Shown piece by piece: positions 1 to 7,151 of a stretch of 64,000 nt of DNA. Every line of letters begins with the position of its first letter. Position 1 is the first letter of the stretch. The notes below the pieces were generated by a model, which ran no database searches, had not been told where the DNA came from, and saw nothing but the letters and a program-made list of their open reading frames with translations. Location: the NCBI GenBank assembly GCA_029263315.1, contig JAJCXR010000057.1:124001-188000 (forward strand), written 5' to 3'. Position numbers and translations under genes: made by a program. Source of the DNA: Acidobacteriota bacterium. Its GTDB lineage: Bacteria > Acidobacteriota > Thermoanaerobaculia > Multivoradales > J023.

Positions 1-288
1 ATGGCGGGTCAGCCAATCCAGACCGTCGGAGCGCCGCTGCCGCCACGCCGGGGAGGCCAGATCCGGTCGCTGTGTTAGGACGCAGTGGATGGCGAAGGTC
101 GCCGTCGCCGTCGATAGGGCGCTGGCAGAGAGCTCCCCCCGCCAGTGCCCGGCGTCGTTCATCTCATCCCGTAGCAGGTCGCATACCCGGTGCCAGGCAC
201 CTCGGAGGGGTCCTGAATCACCTCGACCGGTGCCAGGCACTTCTTTGGAAGCATCGGGCAACGGCATTTCTTTCAGTGTCGGGCTCAT
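1..288 (-). CDS. Squalene/hopene-cyclase-like alpha-toroid protein, N-terminal part (runs off left edge)
   Basis: The reverse strand is open from an ATG at 288 to the window edge, about 96 codons, with no stop. The translation contains HWRGELSASALSTATAFAI at about residues 49-67, which resembles the repeat of squalene-hopene cyclase and prenyltransferase alpha-alpha toroids. The ATG overlaps the TGA of the upstream gene as ATGA, which supports this start and makes it the ninth gene of the operon. An alternative in-frame ATG lies at 297. Residues about 16-36 are encoded by two GTGCCTGGCACC repeats and look like an insertion before the conserved fold. The substrate is unknown. Class II cyclase activity would need a DxDD motif that would lie beyond the edge. 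Confidence 0.72.
   Translation of the reverse strand, partial: MSPTLKEMPLPDASKEVPGTGRGDSGPLRGAWHRVCDLLRDEMNDAGHWRGELSASALSTATATFAIHCVLTQRPDLASPAWRQRRSDGLDWLTRH
189..242. repeat. Two copies of the GTGCCAGGCAC repeat inside the left-edge gene
   Basis: GGTGCCAGGCACCT lies at 189-202 and GGTGCCAGGCACTT at 229-242. The same near-palindromic word recurs at about 45.4 and 53.9 kb. Here the two copies are translated as part of the N-terminal extension of the left-edge gene. Confidence 0.8.
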
Positions 289-1178
289 CGTTGCCATACG
301 CTCAGGTGACCGAGGGCGAGCAAGCCGTAGTAAGTGTATTCGCAGTCGACTTCGTCGTCGGCCCAGTGACCGTGGAAGGCTCCGCGGTTGGTCCACAGGC
401 TGTCAACAAAATCGAGGCTGGGGTCGAGCAGCTGGTCGAAGGGGTACTGGACCCCGGCCAGGGCGTGGATGGCGGTGGCGGTGGACAGTAAATCGGGCAT
501 CGGGGCTTGCGGTGCGGCCAAGAATCCACCCTCCGCATGCTGCCTTGCCGCCAGCCAGGCGATGGCCTCATCGGGTACGGTCTCGCCCCAATGCCGTTGC
601 AGAATGATCGCGCCGGCCGTCACCGGCGTGGTGCCGACATCGAGCCACCGGGAGTTGGCGTAGCCGCCGTCCGCGGTTTGCATGCGCCGCACCAAGGCCA
701 GCAAGGCGTCGGTGTGGTGGAAGTCGATGGCCAGATCCTGGTAGGCGCCATAGACGATGAAGCTGGCGTAGACGTCTTCCTCGGCGTGCTTGGGATCGTC
801 GCTATAGGTGCCACCGACGGTGCGGAAGGCTTCGAGACCTTGGGCGATACCGAGGCGTCTCTCTTCACCGACGGCAGATCCGTCGAGACAGGACCAGCAG
901 CGGGCGAGGCACGACAGGTGCACCAGGTCGAGCCCTTCCCCCGAGCCGAAGGACTCCAGGTAGGACGCCACCCGTCGGCTCGGAATCGGCACCTCCAAGG
1001 CCTGCATGGCCGCCAGGCCGAAGACGGTGTAGTAGAGGTCGGGCTGTCCTTCGCGGTCTTGGAAGCCGCCCTCATCGCTCAGACAGTCGGCGATGAAATC
1101 CCGGACCAGGTCGGTGGAATCACCCAGCAACTGCGGTGCGAGTCTCGCCACCTGCAGCATTTCGAGTCTCAAACTCAT
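285..1178 (-). CDS. Prenyltransferase/squalene-oxidase-repeat protein
   Basis: 297 residues from an ATG at 1178. The start lies 59 bp inside the upstream polyprenyl synthetase gene; a second ATG at 1160 is possible. The protein is built from toroid repeats of the prenyltransferase-beta/squalene-oxidase type: PDLYYTVFGLAAMQAL, then QTADGGYANSR, then QHAEGGFLAAP, then EYTYYGLLALGHL. Family members bind or cyclise isoprenoid chains or transfer prenyl groups. I do not see a convincing protein-prenyltransferase zinc triad, only D-x-x-x-D-C before the last repeat. Its place directly after a polyprenyl diphosphate synthase suggests it acts on that product, which is inference. It is cytoplasmic, with no signal peptide or membrane segment. 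Confidence 0.75.
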   Translation of the reverse strand: MSLRLEMLQVARLAPQLLGDSTDLVRDFIADCLSDEGGFQDREGQPDLYYTVFGLAAMQALEVPIPSRRVASYLESFGSGEGLDLVHLSCLARCWSCLDGSAVGEERRLGIAQGLEAFRTVGGTYSDDPKHAEEDVYASFIVYGAYQDLAIDFHHTDALLALVRRMQTADGGYANSRWLDVGTTPVTAGAIILQRHWGETVPDEAIAWLAARQHAEGGFLAAPQAPMPDLLSTATAIHALAGVQYPFDQLLDPSLDFVDSLWTNRGAFHGHWADDEVDCEYTYYGLLALGHLSVWQR

Positions 1179-2868
1179 TGCACCAACCCTTGATTTCGAG
1201 ATCTTCGAAGATCTTTCCCAGGGTCCGACGCAGCAACCCCTTGACGTTGACATTGTCCAAGAGGCGCAGCGAACGGATCGCTTCTTCCTTGTAGGCGGCC
1301 AGCAAATCGGCCCCTTCCTGCTCCACACCGAGGTCGGCGAAGAGCTTGTAGACGGCGTCGATCTCGGCCGCTTCGCCACCGTCGCCTCCCTTGTCGGCCG
1401 TGGCGCCATTGCACCACGCTTCTGCGACGGTGACCTTGGCCGCTTTCTTGGCCCGTTGGTGGGCCAGGGCCCAGAGGATCGTCGGACGACCTTCCGGCAT
1501 CAGACCGGCCACCACGTGTTGTCCCAAGTCCTCCAGGTCGTCGCGGATTTGGTAGGCCACGCCGATGGCATTGCTATAGGCCTCCAGGGTGGCGTGCAGC
1601 GCGGGCTCGGCGCCGCCGTAGATGGCCCCGAGGCGCAAGGCGATCTCGAAGGCCGGAGCGGTCTTTTGACGGAAAATGCCCACCACCTCGGCCGGGGTCA
1701 GGGGTTTGGGGTGGAGCTGCCAGCTGAGCTCCGTACCCTGGCCCAGGCAGAGGTTGCGATGGCCCAGGCTGGCGACCCGCACCATGTCCCGCACCACCTG
1801 TGGCGAGGTCTCACATTCGGTGAGCAGGCGGTAGCCCTCACCGAGCAGAAAATCGCCCACATTGAGGGCCACCGGCACCCCCAGCTCGGCGTGCAGGGTG
1901 GGCTCGTCATAGCGCCGGTCGTCGCCGTCTTCGATGTCGTCGTGAATCAACGACGCCTTGTGAAAACACTCGACGGCGACGGCGATGCGCTGCAGGTCGG
2001 TGCTCAGCTCAAGGCCCGGTGTTTGCTGCAGGCTCTGGTAGATGGCGGCGCTGAGGAAGGGGCGCCACCGCTTGCCGGCCCGTGCCAGCCATGCCTGGCC
2101 CAGGCGCTCGGTTTCGCTCTCCGGTGTCCCCATGAGCGACGCCAGGGCCTCGGAGGAGAAGCAGGCGTCGACGGCGTGCCGCAGGGCGGTGAGATCGAGC
2201 CTTCGGGTCTTGTCGTCGCTGGTCAGGTGGACCGAGTCCCACACCCAATCGATGTCGACGTTGGTATCGATGCAGTCGTCCTGCAACAGGGGGATGGCGA
2301 TACCGGGCACCGCCGCCGCTTCCATGTAGCTATAGACCTTGCGCAACACGTTGAGACAGCTGACACCGACGATGGCGTCGATCTTGCCGGTCTCGATGAT
2401 CGCCATGACGATGGGGGAACCCTCCGCCACCAGCACCGCATAGCCGAGACGTTCCGCCTCCTCTTGTAGATCCTCGATGGAGCACAGGCCGCATTTCTTG
2501 CACAGCAGGCCGAACTCGTCGAAGGGTGCCGGGCACTTGTCTTCCACCCGCAGGCATTTTGGCAGCAGCAACAGGCGGCGCTCGAAGGGGATGGCCGCCA
2601 GTTGGTCGCGCCACAGCTCGTTGTTGAGAATCAAGGCGGTGAATTCGAGGAAACGCTCTTCGATGCCGTGGCGCTCGGCGATCACCCGCGCCTGGTGATG
2701 CAAATCCTCCATCGACAGGGGGGGCACCAGGTCCGCCGTCGCCAGATGGTCCTGGATCTGACCGAGAATGGCGTCACGGTACGCCTTGGTTTCGGGAATG
2801 TCCGTCTGGGTGGCGCGCTCCAACTGCTTGGGGACGGGGGGCGGGAGGGTGATGACGTTCAGTGGCAA
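1120..2868 (-). CDS. DUF116-polyprenyl diphosphate synthase fusion
   Basis: 582 residues from a TTG at 2868, with AGGAG seven bases upstream. Residues about 80-235 form a cysteine-rich DUF116-type domain with C105, C112, C123, C126 and C129 (KCLR, then LLCKKCGLC), suggesting metal or Fe-S binding. Residues about 255-560 are a class I trans-prenyl synthase with both aspartate-rich motifs, DDIED (310-314) and DDLED (443-447). The synthase should condense isopentenyl diphosphate onto an allylic diphosphate. The residues four and five positions before the first motif are small (Ser, Ala) rather than aromatic, which usually permits longer chains; product length is inference. The gene is 15 bp after the ferredoxin-like gene and overlaps the toroid gene by 59 bp. 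The fusion ties the Fe-S part of the operon to isoprenoid chemistry. Confidence 0.85.
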   Translation of the reverse strand: MPLNVITLPPPVPKQLERATQTDIPETKAYRDAILGQIQDHLATADLVPPLSMEDLHHQARVIAERHGIEERFLEFTALILNNELWRDQLAAIPFERRLLLLPKCLRVEDKCPAPFDEFGLLCKKCGLCSIEDLQEEAERLGYAVLVAEGSPIVMAIIETGKIDAIVGVSCLNVLRKVYSYMEAAAVPGIAIPLLQDDCIDTNVDIDWVWDSVHLTSDDKTRRLDLTALRHAVDACFSSEALASLMGTPESETERLGQAWLARAGKRWRPFLSAAIYQSLQQTPGLELSTDLQRIAVAVECFHKASLIHDDIEDGDDRRYDEPTLHAELGVPVALNVGDFLLGEGYRLLTECETSPQVVRDMVRVASLGHRNLCLGQGTELSWQLHPKPLTPAEVVGIFRQKTAPAFEIALRLGAIYGGAEPALHATLEAYSNAIGVAYQIRDDLEDLGQHVVAGLMPEGRPTILWALAHQRAKKAAKVTVAEAWCNGATADKGGDGGEAAEIDAVYKLFADLGVEQEGADLLAAYKEEAIRSLRLLDNVNVKGLLRRTLGKIFEDLEIKGWCNEFETRNAAGGETRTAVAG

Positions 2869-2883
2869 GGTCGGTCTCCTGGT

Positions 2884-3843
2884 TCAGTGGGCGGGGCCAT
2901 CGGGGTTCGGGTCTCGGGACGTCCGGTCTTGGGAGGTCAGATCTTGGGATGCCAGGTCTTGGGATGCCAGGTCTTGGGAAGATGCGGCGCGGCTGCCCTC
3001 ACCACCGAGGCGCGACGAGAGCTTGGCTTGAATGTCCTCGGCGCTCGGCAGCTCGGCCAGCACCTCGTCGGGAATGTCGAATTCAGCCTGTAACTTGGCC
3101 AGACAGCGCTTGCGTTCCTTCAAGGCCCGTTCCTCGTCCCGTTCCTTGGAGAAGCGAGAGTTGGCCCGTTGATGACGCTGCCGTAACAGGGAATAGATAT
3201 CCCCCCCGAGGAGCGACGAGATATCCGTTTTCATCTTTTCCCGTTGCACGTCCTGGGCTTGCACCTCGGCGCCGTTGATGGGGCCGTTCTTGTACTTGGG
3301 AAAGAGGATGGCCACTTCCGGGCAAACGCGGGAACAGGCGGGGCAGTTGGTCTTGCACTTCTGCGGATTGGCGACATCGATTTGCTTGTCGTCATCGACG
3401 TCGTAGACCCCAAACAGGCAAAAGCTCAGACACTGCATGCAATTGGTGCAACGGTCGTAGTCGATGACCGGGAACCACGGTTGCCAGGCCTTGTCCTCTG
3501 CCTGTCCCAGGGCCACTTGACGCTCGGCCTCCACCAAGACCAACACTTGCGCGGTGTCGTTGCCTTGGATGCCGCGAAAACGCACCGCCATGTCCCCCTG
3601 GCTGGCGACGGTGTCGCGGTTCTCCTGCCCTGGGCCGTCCCGCAATACCAGCAGGTCGCTGTCGTCGAGGGGTGCCGTGGCGCCCTCACCGTTGAGGGTG
3701 ACGGGAACTCCGGATTGCAGCAGAGAGCGCAGGATGTCGACTTTGCGCTCGCCTTGCAGGGCGCCGGCCCCCTGTTGATCGAGCACCACCCGCAGGGGGC
3801 TCCCGGTGCCTTGTCGTGGCGTCGTCTGGCCTCCTAGGGTCAT
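2884..3843 (-). CDS. Two-cluster 4Fe-4S ferredoxin-like protein
   Basis: 319 residues from an ATG at 3843 that overlaps the upstream stop as ATGA; GGAG precedes it. The first 120 residues are unassigned. Then comes a classic CTNCMQCLSFC (C132, C135, C138, C142) and a second set C163-x3-C167-x2-C170-x3-C174 followed by PEVAIL, as in 2[4Fe-4S] ferredoxins. It is likely an electron donor or scaffold for the radical SAM or DUF116 partners in the same operon (inference). A charged, helical segment follows (about 195-280). The tail is a low-complexity repeat of SQDLA units encoded by a 15-bp tandem repeat, probably dispensable. Confidence 0.8.
   Translation of the reverse strand: MTLGGQTTPRQGTGSPLRVVLDQQGAGALQGERKVDILRSLLQSGVPVTLNGEGATAPLDDSDLLVLRDGPGQENRDTVASQGDMAVRFRGIQGNDTAQVLVLVEAERQVALGQAEDKAWQPWFPVIDYDRCTNCMQCLSFCLFGVYDVDDDKQIDVANPQKCKTNCPACSRVCPEVAILFPKYKNGPINGAEVQAQDVQREKMKTDISSLLGGDIYSLLRQRHQRANSRFSKERDEERALKERKRCLAKLQAEFDIPDEVLAELPSAEDIQAKLSSRLGGEGSRAASSQDLASQDLASQDLTSQDRTSRDPNPDGPAH
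2911..2981. repeat. 15-bp tandem repeat in the tail of the ferredoxin-like gene
   Basis: About 4.7 units of GTCTTGGGATGCCAG-like sequence start at 2911, 2926, 2941, 2956 and 2971. They are translated on the minus strand as repeated SQDLA, and the reading frame is preserved. Confidence 0.85.
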
Positions 3844-4253
3844 CGGCTCTCCTCGAGATGGCCGGTGGGGGCGGCGGCCTCCACCGGCAGGTTGGGGGCG
3901 GGGGCGAAGACATCGTTCAGGGTCGTTGCAGCATCCTGGGTACGCATGTTGTGGATGCGCACGCCATCCTCCGGCAAGGGTGCGTCGGCGGCATGGAATA
4001 GCCAGCGGACGGCGCGCGGATAGCAGGCGACGATCTCCAGGGGGCTGTCGCCGTTGGCCAAACGCAGCAGGCTGGGGTCCTTGTGGGCGGCCAGGGCGCA
4101 GAGATCCGGCACCGCCTCGAAGGCGACGTTGCTCTCGGCCAATCCCTGCAGGACCCCGTTCTTGACCTCCTGCGGCACGACGCGGGCGAAGGCGCAGTGG
4201 CAATACAGAAGCCGACGGGGTGTTGCGTCCTGCGGCTTTTCTTCTGTAGTCAT
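3840..4253 (-). CDS. Small conserved-looking cysteine protein, function unknown
   Basis: 137 residues from an ATG at 4253, with ATGA overlaps at both ends (3840-3843 and 4250-4253). The N-terminus LLYCHCAFARVVP has C18 and C20; further cysteines occur in PDLCALAA and VACYPRAVRWL. The order (CHC, then a short alpha/beta-like region, then ACYPRAVRWLFHAA) resembles a small domain I associate loosely with heterodisulfide-reductase or hydrogenase-linked Fe-S proteins, but I cannot name the family. The tight translational coupling between the GTPase and the ferredoxin-like gene suggests it works with them, perhaps in metal or cluster handling. The last 25 residues are low complexity. Confidence 0.7.
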   Translation of the reverse strand: MTTEEKPQDATPRRLLYCHCAFARVVPQEVKNGVLQGLAESNVAFEAVPDLCALAAHKDPSLLRLANGDSPLEIVACYPRAVRWLFHAADAPLPEDGVRIHNMRTQDAATTLNDVFAPAPNLPVEAAAPTGHLEESR

Positions 4254-5416
4254 GAGAGTCCCTCCCTCGATGTTGCCCTGTGGGGCGGCGTCGCGTCGCG
4301 ATGCACCGGCGTCGGTTGTCCGGGGCGAAAGCTCTCGACGTGCTCCAGAGTCAATTGCACCCCTCCCTGCCCCGAGGACGATGGGGCAGCGCCTTCGGCG
4401 GTGGCCTCGACCGCCTCCTGCAAACATTGACGCAGCACCTCCGGCGCCGCCTCGGCCCTCAAATTGACCACCAGCTGGCCTCGACGCAAGGGGGCTTGCA
4501 AGCGCTCGCCCACCTCGGGGACAAAATCCAGGTTGACCAAATTGACCAGGGCCAGGTCTTTCATCGCACCGGAGGGGGCCAGGGTCATCTTGAGATGCGC
4601 CACCTCGGCGCCGAGGGCCATCAGCCGTTCTTGGAAACGGGCCGCCAGATCGTGCAACCAAGCGTTGCCGTCGAGCTCCCGCTGGCTCTCGAGGCGCAGG
4701 GTGGCGTTGAGCCACCCGAGCAGGGCCTCCCCCTCGCCGTAGAGCTGATAGTCGATGTCCATGGTCGCTTCGTCGGGGGCCTCCTCCGCCAGCAGGGCCT
4801 CGAACCAAGGTTCCAGCCCCTCGTTCTCACGGGCCGAGACCTCGAAGATCCGGCGGCCCGGATACTGAGTCTCCAGGGCCTGGCGCAGATCCTGTGCTTC
4901 GTCATCGGACAATAAATCCCGCTTGTTGATAACCAGGATTTGCGCCTCCTCCAACTGTTTGCGATACACGTAGGTGACCTTGTTGGAGAATTTGCGTCCG
5001 GGCCGCAGCTCCAAGACCCGGCCGGCCCGCACGGGGTCGAGGACGACGCTCAAGGGGGCGATGGAGTAGCGATCACCGTAGAGGCGGCGTAGCGGATAGC
5101 TCACCGTCGCCACCAAGTCCGTGCAGCTACCCACCGGCTCCGCCAAGAAGACATCCGGGCGACTGGCGCTGTCGAGCTTGGCGGCGGCGTCTTTCAACGA
5201 ATCGAAGCGACAGCAAAAACAGCCGCCGGCGATCTCTTCGACGGCGAACCCCTGGTGCCTGAGGGACCGTGTATCCACCAGGCCGGAGCCCTGGTCATTG
5301 GTGATCAAACCCACCGACTTGCCTCGGTCGGTTACAAAGCGGGCCAGGCGGCCGACGGTGGTCGACTTACCCGCCCCCAAAAAGCCGCCGATCATGATGT
5401 AGGCAGCACGGTTCAT
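4250..5416 (-). CDS. CobW/G3E-family GTPase
   Basis: 388 residues from an ATG at 5416 that overlaps the GcvH-like stop as ATGA. The P-loop is GGFLGAGKST (residues 10-19), the CobW-type metal motif is GGCFCC (64-69), and NKRD provides guanine specificity. Family members (CobW, HypB, UreG, YeiR, Nha3) are GTP-driven metallochaperones or insertases. There is no cobalamin, urease, hydrogenase or nitrile hydratase gene nearby, so the client is probably a protein of this operon (inference). The central region is divergent from typical CobW C-terminal domains, and the last 40 residues are disordered-looking. Confidence 0.88.
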   Translation of the reverse strand: MNRAAYIMIGGFLGAGKSTTVGRLARFVTDRGKSVGLITNDQGSGLVDTRSLRHQGFAVEEIAGGCFCCRFDSLKDAAAKLDSASRPDVFLAEPVGSCTDLVATVSYPLRRLYGDRYSIAPLSVVLDPVRAGRVLELRPGRKFSNKVTYVYRKQLEEAQILVINKRDLLSDDEAQDLRQALETQYPGRRIFEVSARENEGLEPWFEALLAEEAPDEATMDIDYQLYGEGEALLGWLNATLRLESQRELDGNAWLHDLAARFQERLMALGAEVAHLKMTLAPSGAMKDLALVNLVNLDFVPEVGERLQAPLRRGQLVVNLRAEAAPEVLRQCLQEAVEATAEGAAPSSSGQGGVQLTLEHVESFRPGQPTPVHRDATPPHRATSREGLS

Positions 5417-5895
5417 GTGGTTCCCATCTCCTGGCCCTGCCAGGGTTTCTCTTCCATGGTGTCGATGGTCTCGCCGAGTAATTGCAGATAGCCCTCGATG
5501 GAGGTGGCTTGGGGGTCCGGGGTACCGCGGACGGCGTAGAGCCAACCGCTTCGGAAGGGGTCGTTGCAGACTTTTTCCACCTCCTCCAGGGCTTCCGGGT
5601 TGGCTCCCACCAGTTGGCCGTCGACGACGCAGAAGAGATCTGAGGTGGCTTTGAAACCTTCGATCCAGCCCACCACTTGTCCCGTCGTCACCGCCGCGCC
5701 GGTGGCCACCTCGAGATCAAATTCGACGATCTCCCCCAGCATGCGGGTGGCGAAGGTTGTCAAGCCCACCTGCCACAATCCCGGCTCCACCTCGTGCAAC
5801 CAGAAATGGGCAGGGCTGTAGAGATAATCCTTGGGCAGATGGGCGATGAAGCGGCTGCGCTTGAATTTGACGGTTTCGAGCTTCGGGGCTGCCAT
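5413..5895 (-). CDS. GcvH-like carrier protein with conserved lipoyl-lysine site
   Basis: 160 residues from an ATG at 5895, joined to the NifS stop as TGATG. The fold signature of glycine-cleavage H protein is present: HFWLHE, then GEIVEFDLEVATGAAVTTGQ, then WIEGFKATSDL with K82 at the lipoylation position, then GQLVGANPEAL. Normal GcvH has ESVKA where this has EGFKA. No GcvT, GcvP or lipoate ligase is nearby. It is therefore probably not the glycine-cleavage subunit but a dedicated carrier, as in other systems where H-like proteins carry sulfur or intermediates on a lipoyl arm. Whether K82 is modified is unknown. Confidence 0.83.
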   Translation of the reverse strand: MAAPKLETVKFKRSRFIAHLPKDYLYSPAHFWLHEVEPGLWQVGLTTFATRMLGEIVEFDLEVATGAAVTTGQVVGWIEGFKATSDLFCVVDGQLVGANPEALEEVEKVCNDPFRSGWLYAVRGTPDPQATSIEGYLQLLGETIDTMEEKPWQGQEMGTT

Positions 5896-7151
5896 CAGCA
5901 GGGCGCTCCGCAGGCGGCGGCTGCCGGGGCGGGGTGTCGGCGGCAATGCGCGACGGCGGCGAGGATCTGGTCGCTGGCCAGCTCGATCTCTCGGTGGGTG
6001 GAGAAGCGGCCGACGCCGCAGCGCAGGGCACCGTCCACCGCCTCTGGCGGGGCCGCCAGGGCTTTCAGCACATAGGAACCGTCATGGCTGGGGCTGCTGC
6101 AGGCGGCGCCGGAGGACACCGCCAAGTGGGGTAGATGGCGCAGCAATTGCTGGCCGTCGACGCCGGGGAAGGAGACGTTGAGGTTGTTGGGCAAGCGATG
6201 CTCCAAGCTGCCATGGACCCGCAGGTCGGGGACGCCTTGGCGCAGACGCTGCAACAGCAGGTCGCGCAGGTCGGCGCAGTGGATGGCGTCCCGCGGGCCT
6301 TGCTCGGCCACCAGGGCGCAGGCCGCGCCGAAGCCGACGATGCCCGGCACGTTGAGGGTGCCGGAGCGCCGCCCCCGTTCCTGGCCACCACCCTCGATAC
6401 GGGGCGTCAGCCGCACCCGGGGACGGCGACGCACATAGAGGGCGCCGATGCCCTTGGGGCCGTACGCTTTGTGGGCTGATATCGAGAGTAGGTCGACATC
6501 CAGGGTTGCGATGCGGCAGTCCACATGGGCCAGGGCCTGAGCAGCATCGCAGTGCATCAGCACACCCCGTCGACGGCACAGGGCGGCGATCTCTGGGATC
6601 GGATGCAGCACGCCGATTTCATTGTTGGCCAACATCAAGCTGAGCATCAAGGTGTCGGGACGCAGGGCCCGCCGTAGCCGTTCCAGCGATAGGCGGCCGT
6701 CCGCTTGCACCGGCAAATAGGTGACCTCGTAGCCCCGGCCCTCGAGCCGGGCCATGACATCGAGCACCGCCTTGTGCTCGGTGACGGCGGTGATCAAATG
6801 ACGACGCTGCTGCGGATCCGCTTCGGCCGCCCCTTTGATGGCCAGATTGTTGGCCTCCGAGGCGCCGGAGGTGAAAACGATCTCCGAAGGCTCACAGGCC
6901 AACAAGTCGGCCACTTGTTGTCGGGCCCGCTGCACCAGCTCGTCGGCCCGCCGGCCGGCGGCGTGGGGGCTGGCGGGATTGGCAAAAACACCCTGGAAGC
7001 AAGGCAGCATGGCCTCCACCACCCGCGGATCGCAGGGCGTCGTGGCGTGGTGGTCCAGGTACACGATGCCGTCGACGGCTGGCGCCGTAGGACCTGCACC
7101 GCCCCCCAAGGCTTCGGGAACCGCAAACTCGACGGCGGAGCCAGCCGTCAT
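5895..7151 (-). CDS. Cysteine desulfurase, NifS/IscS type
   Basis: 418 residues from an ATG at 7151 that overlaps the radical SAM stop as ATGA. Family features are YLDHHATTP near residue 31, TSGASEANNLA, the PLP lysine K228 in SAHKAYGPKG, and the catalytic cysteine C351 in SSGAACSS. The enzyme should remove sulfur from cysteine as a persulfide. Its position next to a GcvH-like carrier and several Fe-S proteins suggests dedicated sulfur supply for cluster or thio-group assembly. No IscU or SUF scaffold is in the window. The N-terminal 27 residues before the fold are low complexity. Confidence 0.93.
   Translation of the reverse strand: MTAGSAVEFAVPEALGGGAGPTAPAVDGIVYLDHHATTPCDPRVVEAMLPCFQGVFANPASPHAAGRRADELVQRARQQVADLLACEPSEIVFTSGASEANNLAIKGAAEADPQQRRHLITAVTEHKAVLDVMARLEGRGYEVTYLPVQADGRLSLERLRRALRPDTLMLSLMLANNEIGVLHPIPEIAALCRRRGVLMHCDAAQALAHVDCRIATLDVDLLSISAHKAYGPKGIGALYVRRRPRVRLTPRIEGGGQERGRRSGTLNVPGIVGFGAACALVAEQGPRDAIHCADLRDLLLQRLRQGVPDLRVHGSLEHRLPNNLNVSFPGVDGQQLLRHLPHLAVSSGAACSSPSHDGSYVLKALAAPPEAVDGALRCGVGRFSTHREIELASDQILAAVAHCRRHPAPAAAACGAPC

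Noticed and set aside
144-157. A ninth GTGCC-repeat copy
   Set aside because: The AGTGCCCGGC sequence is explained by the conserved AGHW codons of the cyclase-like gene and lacks the palindrome.
1093-2469. Long plus-strand open frame opposite the prenyl synthase gene
   Set aside because: It is antisense to a protein with clear DUF116 and DDxxD motifs; its translation has no recognisable domain and reflects GC-rich codon bias.
4250-5416. Cobalamin biosynthesis role for the CobW-like GTPase
   Set aside because: No other cobalamin gene is nearby and the operon context points elsewhere; the family is broad.
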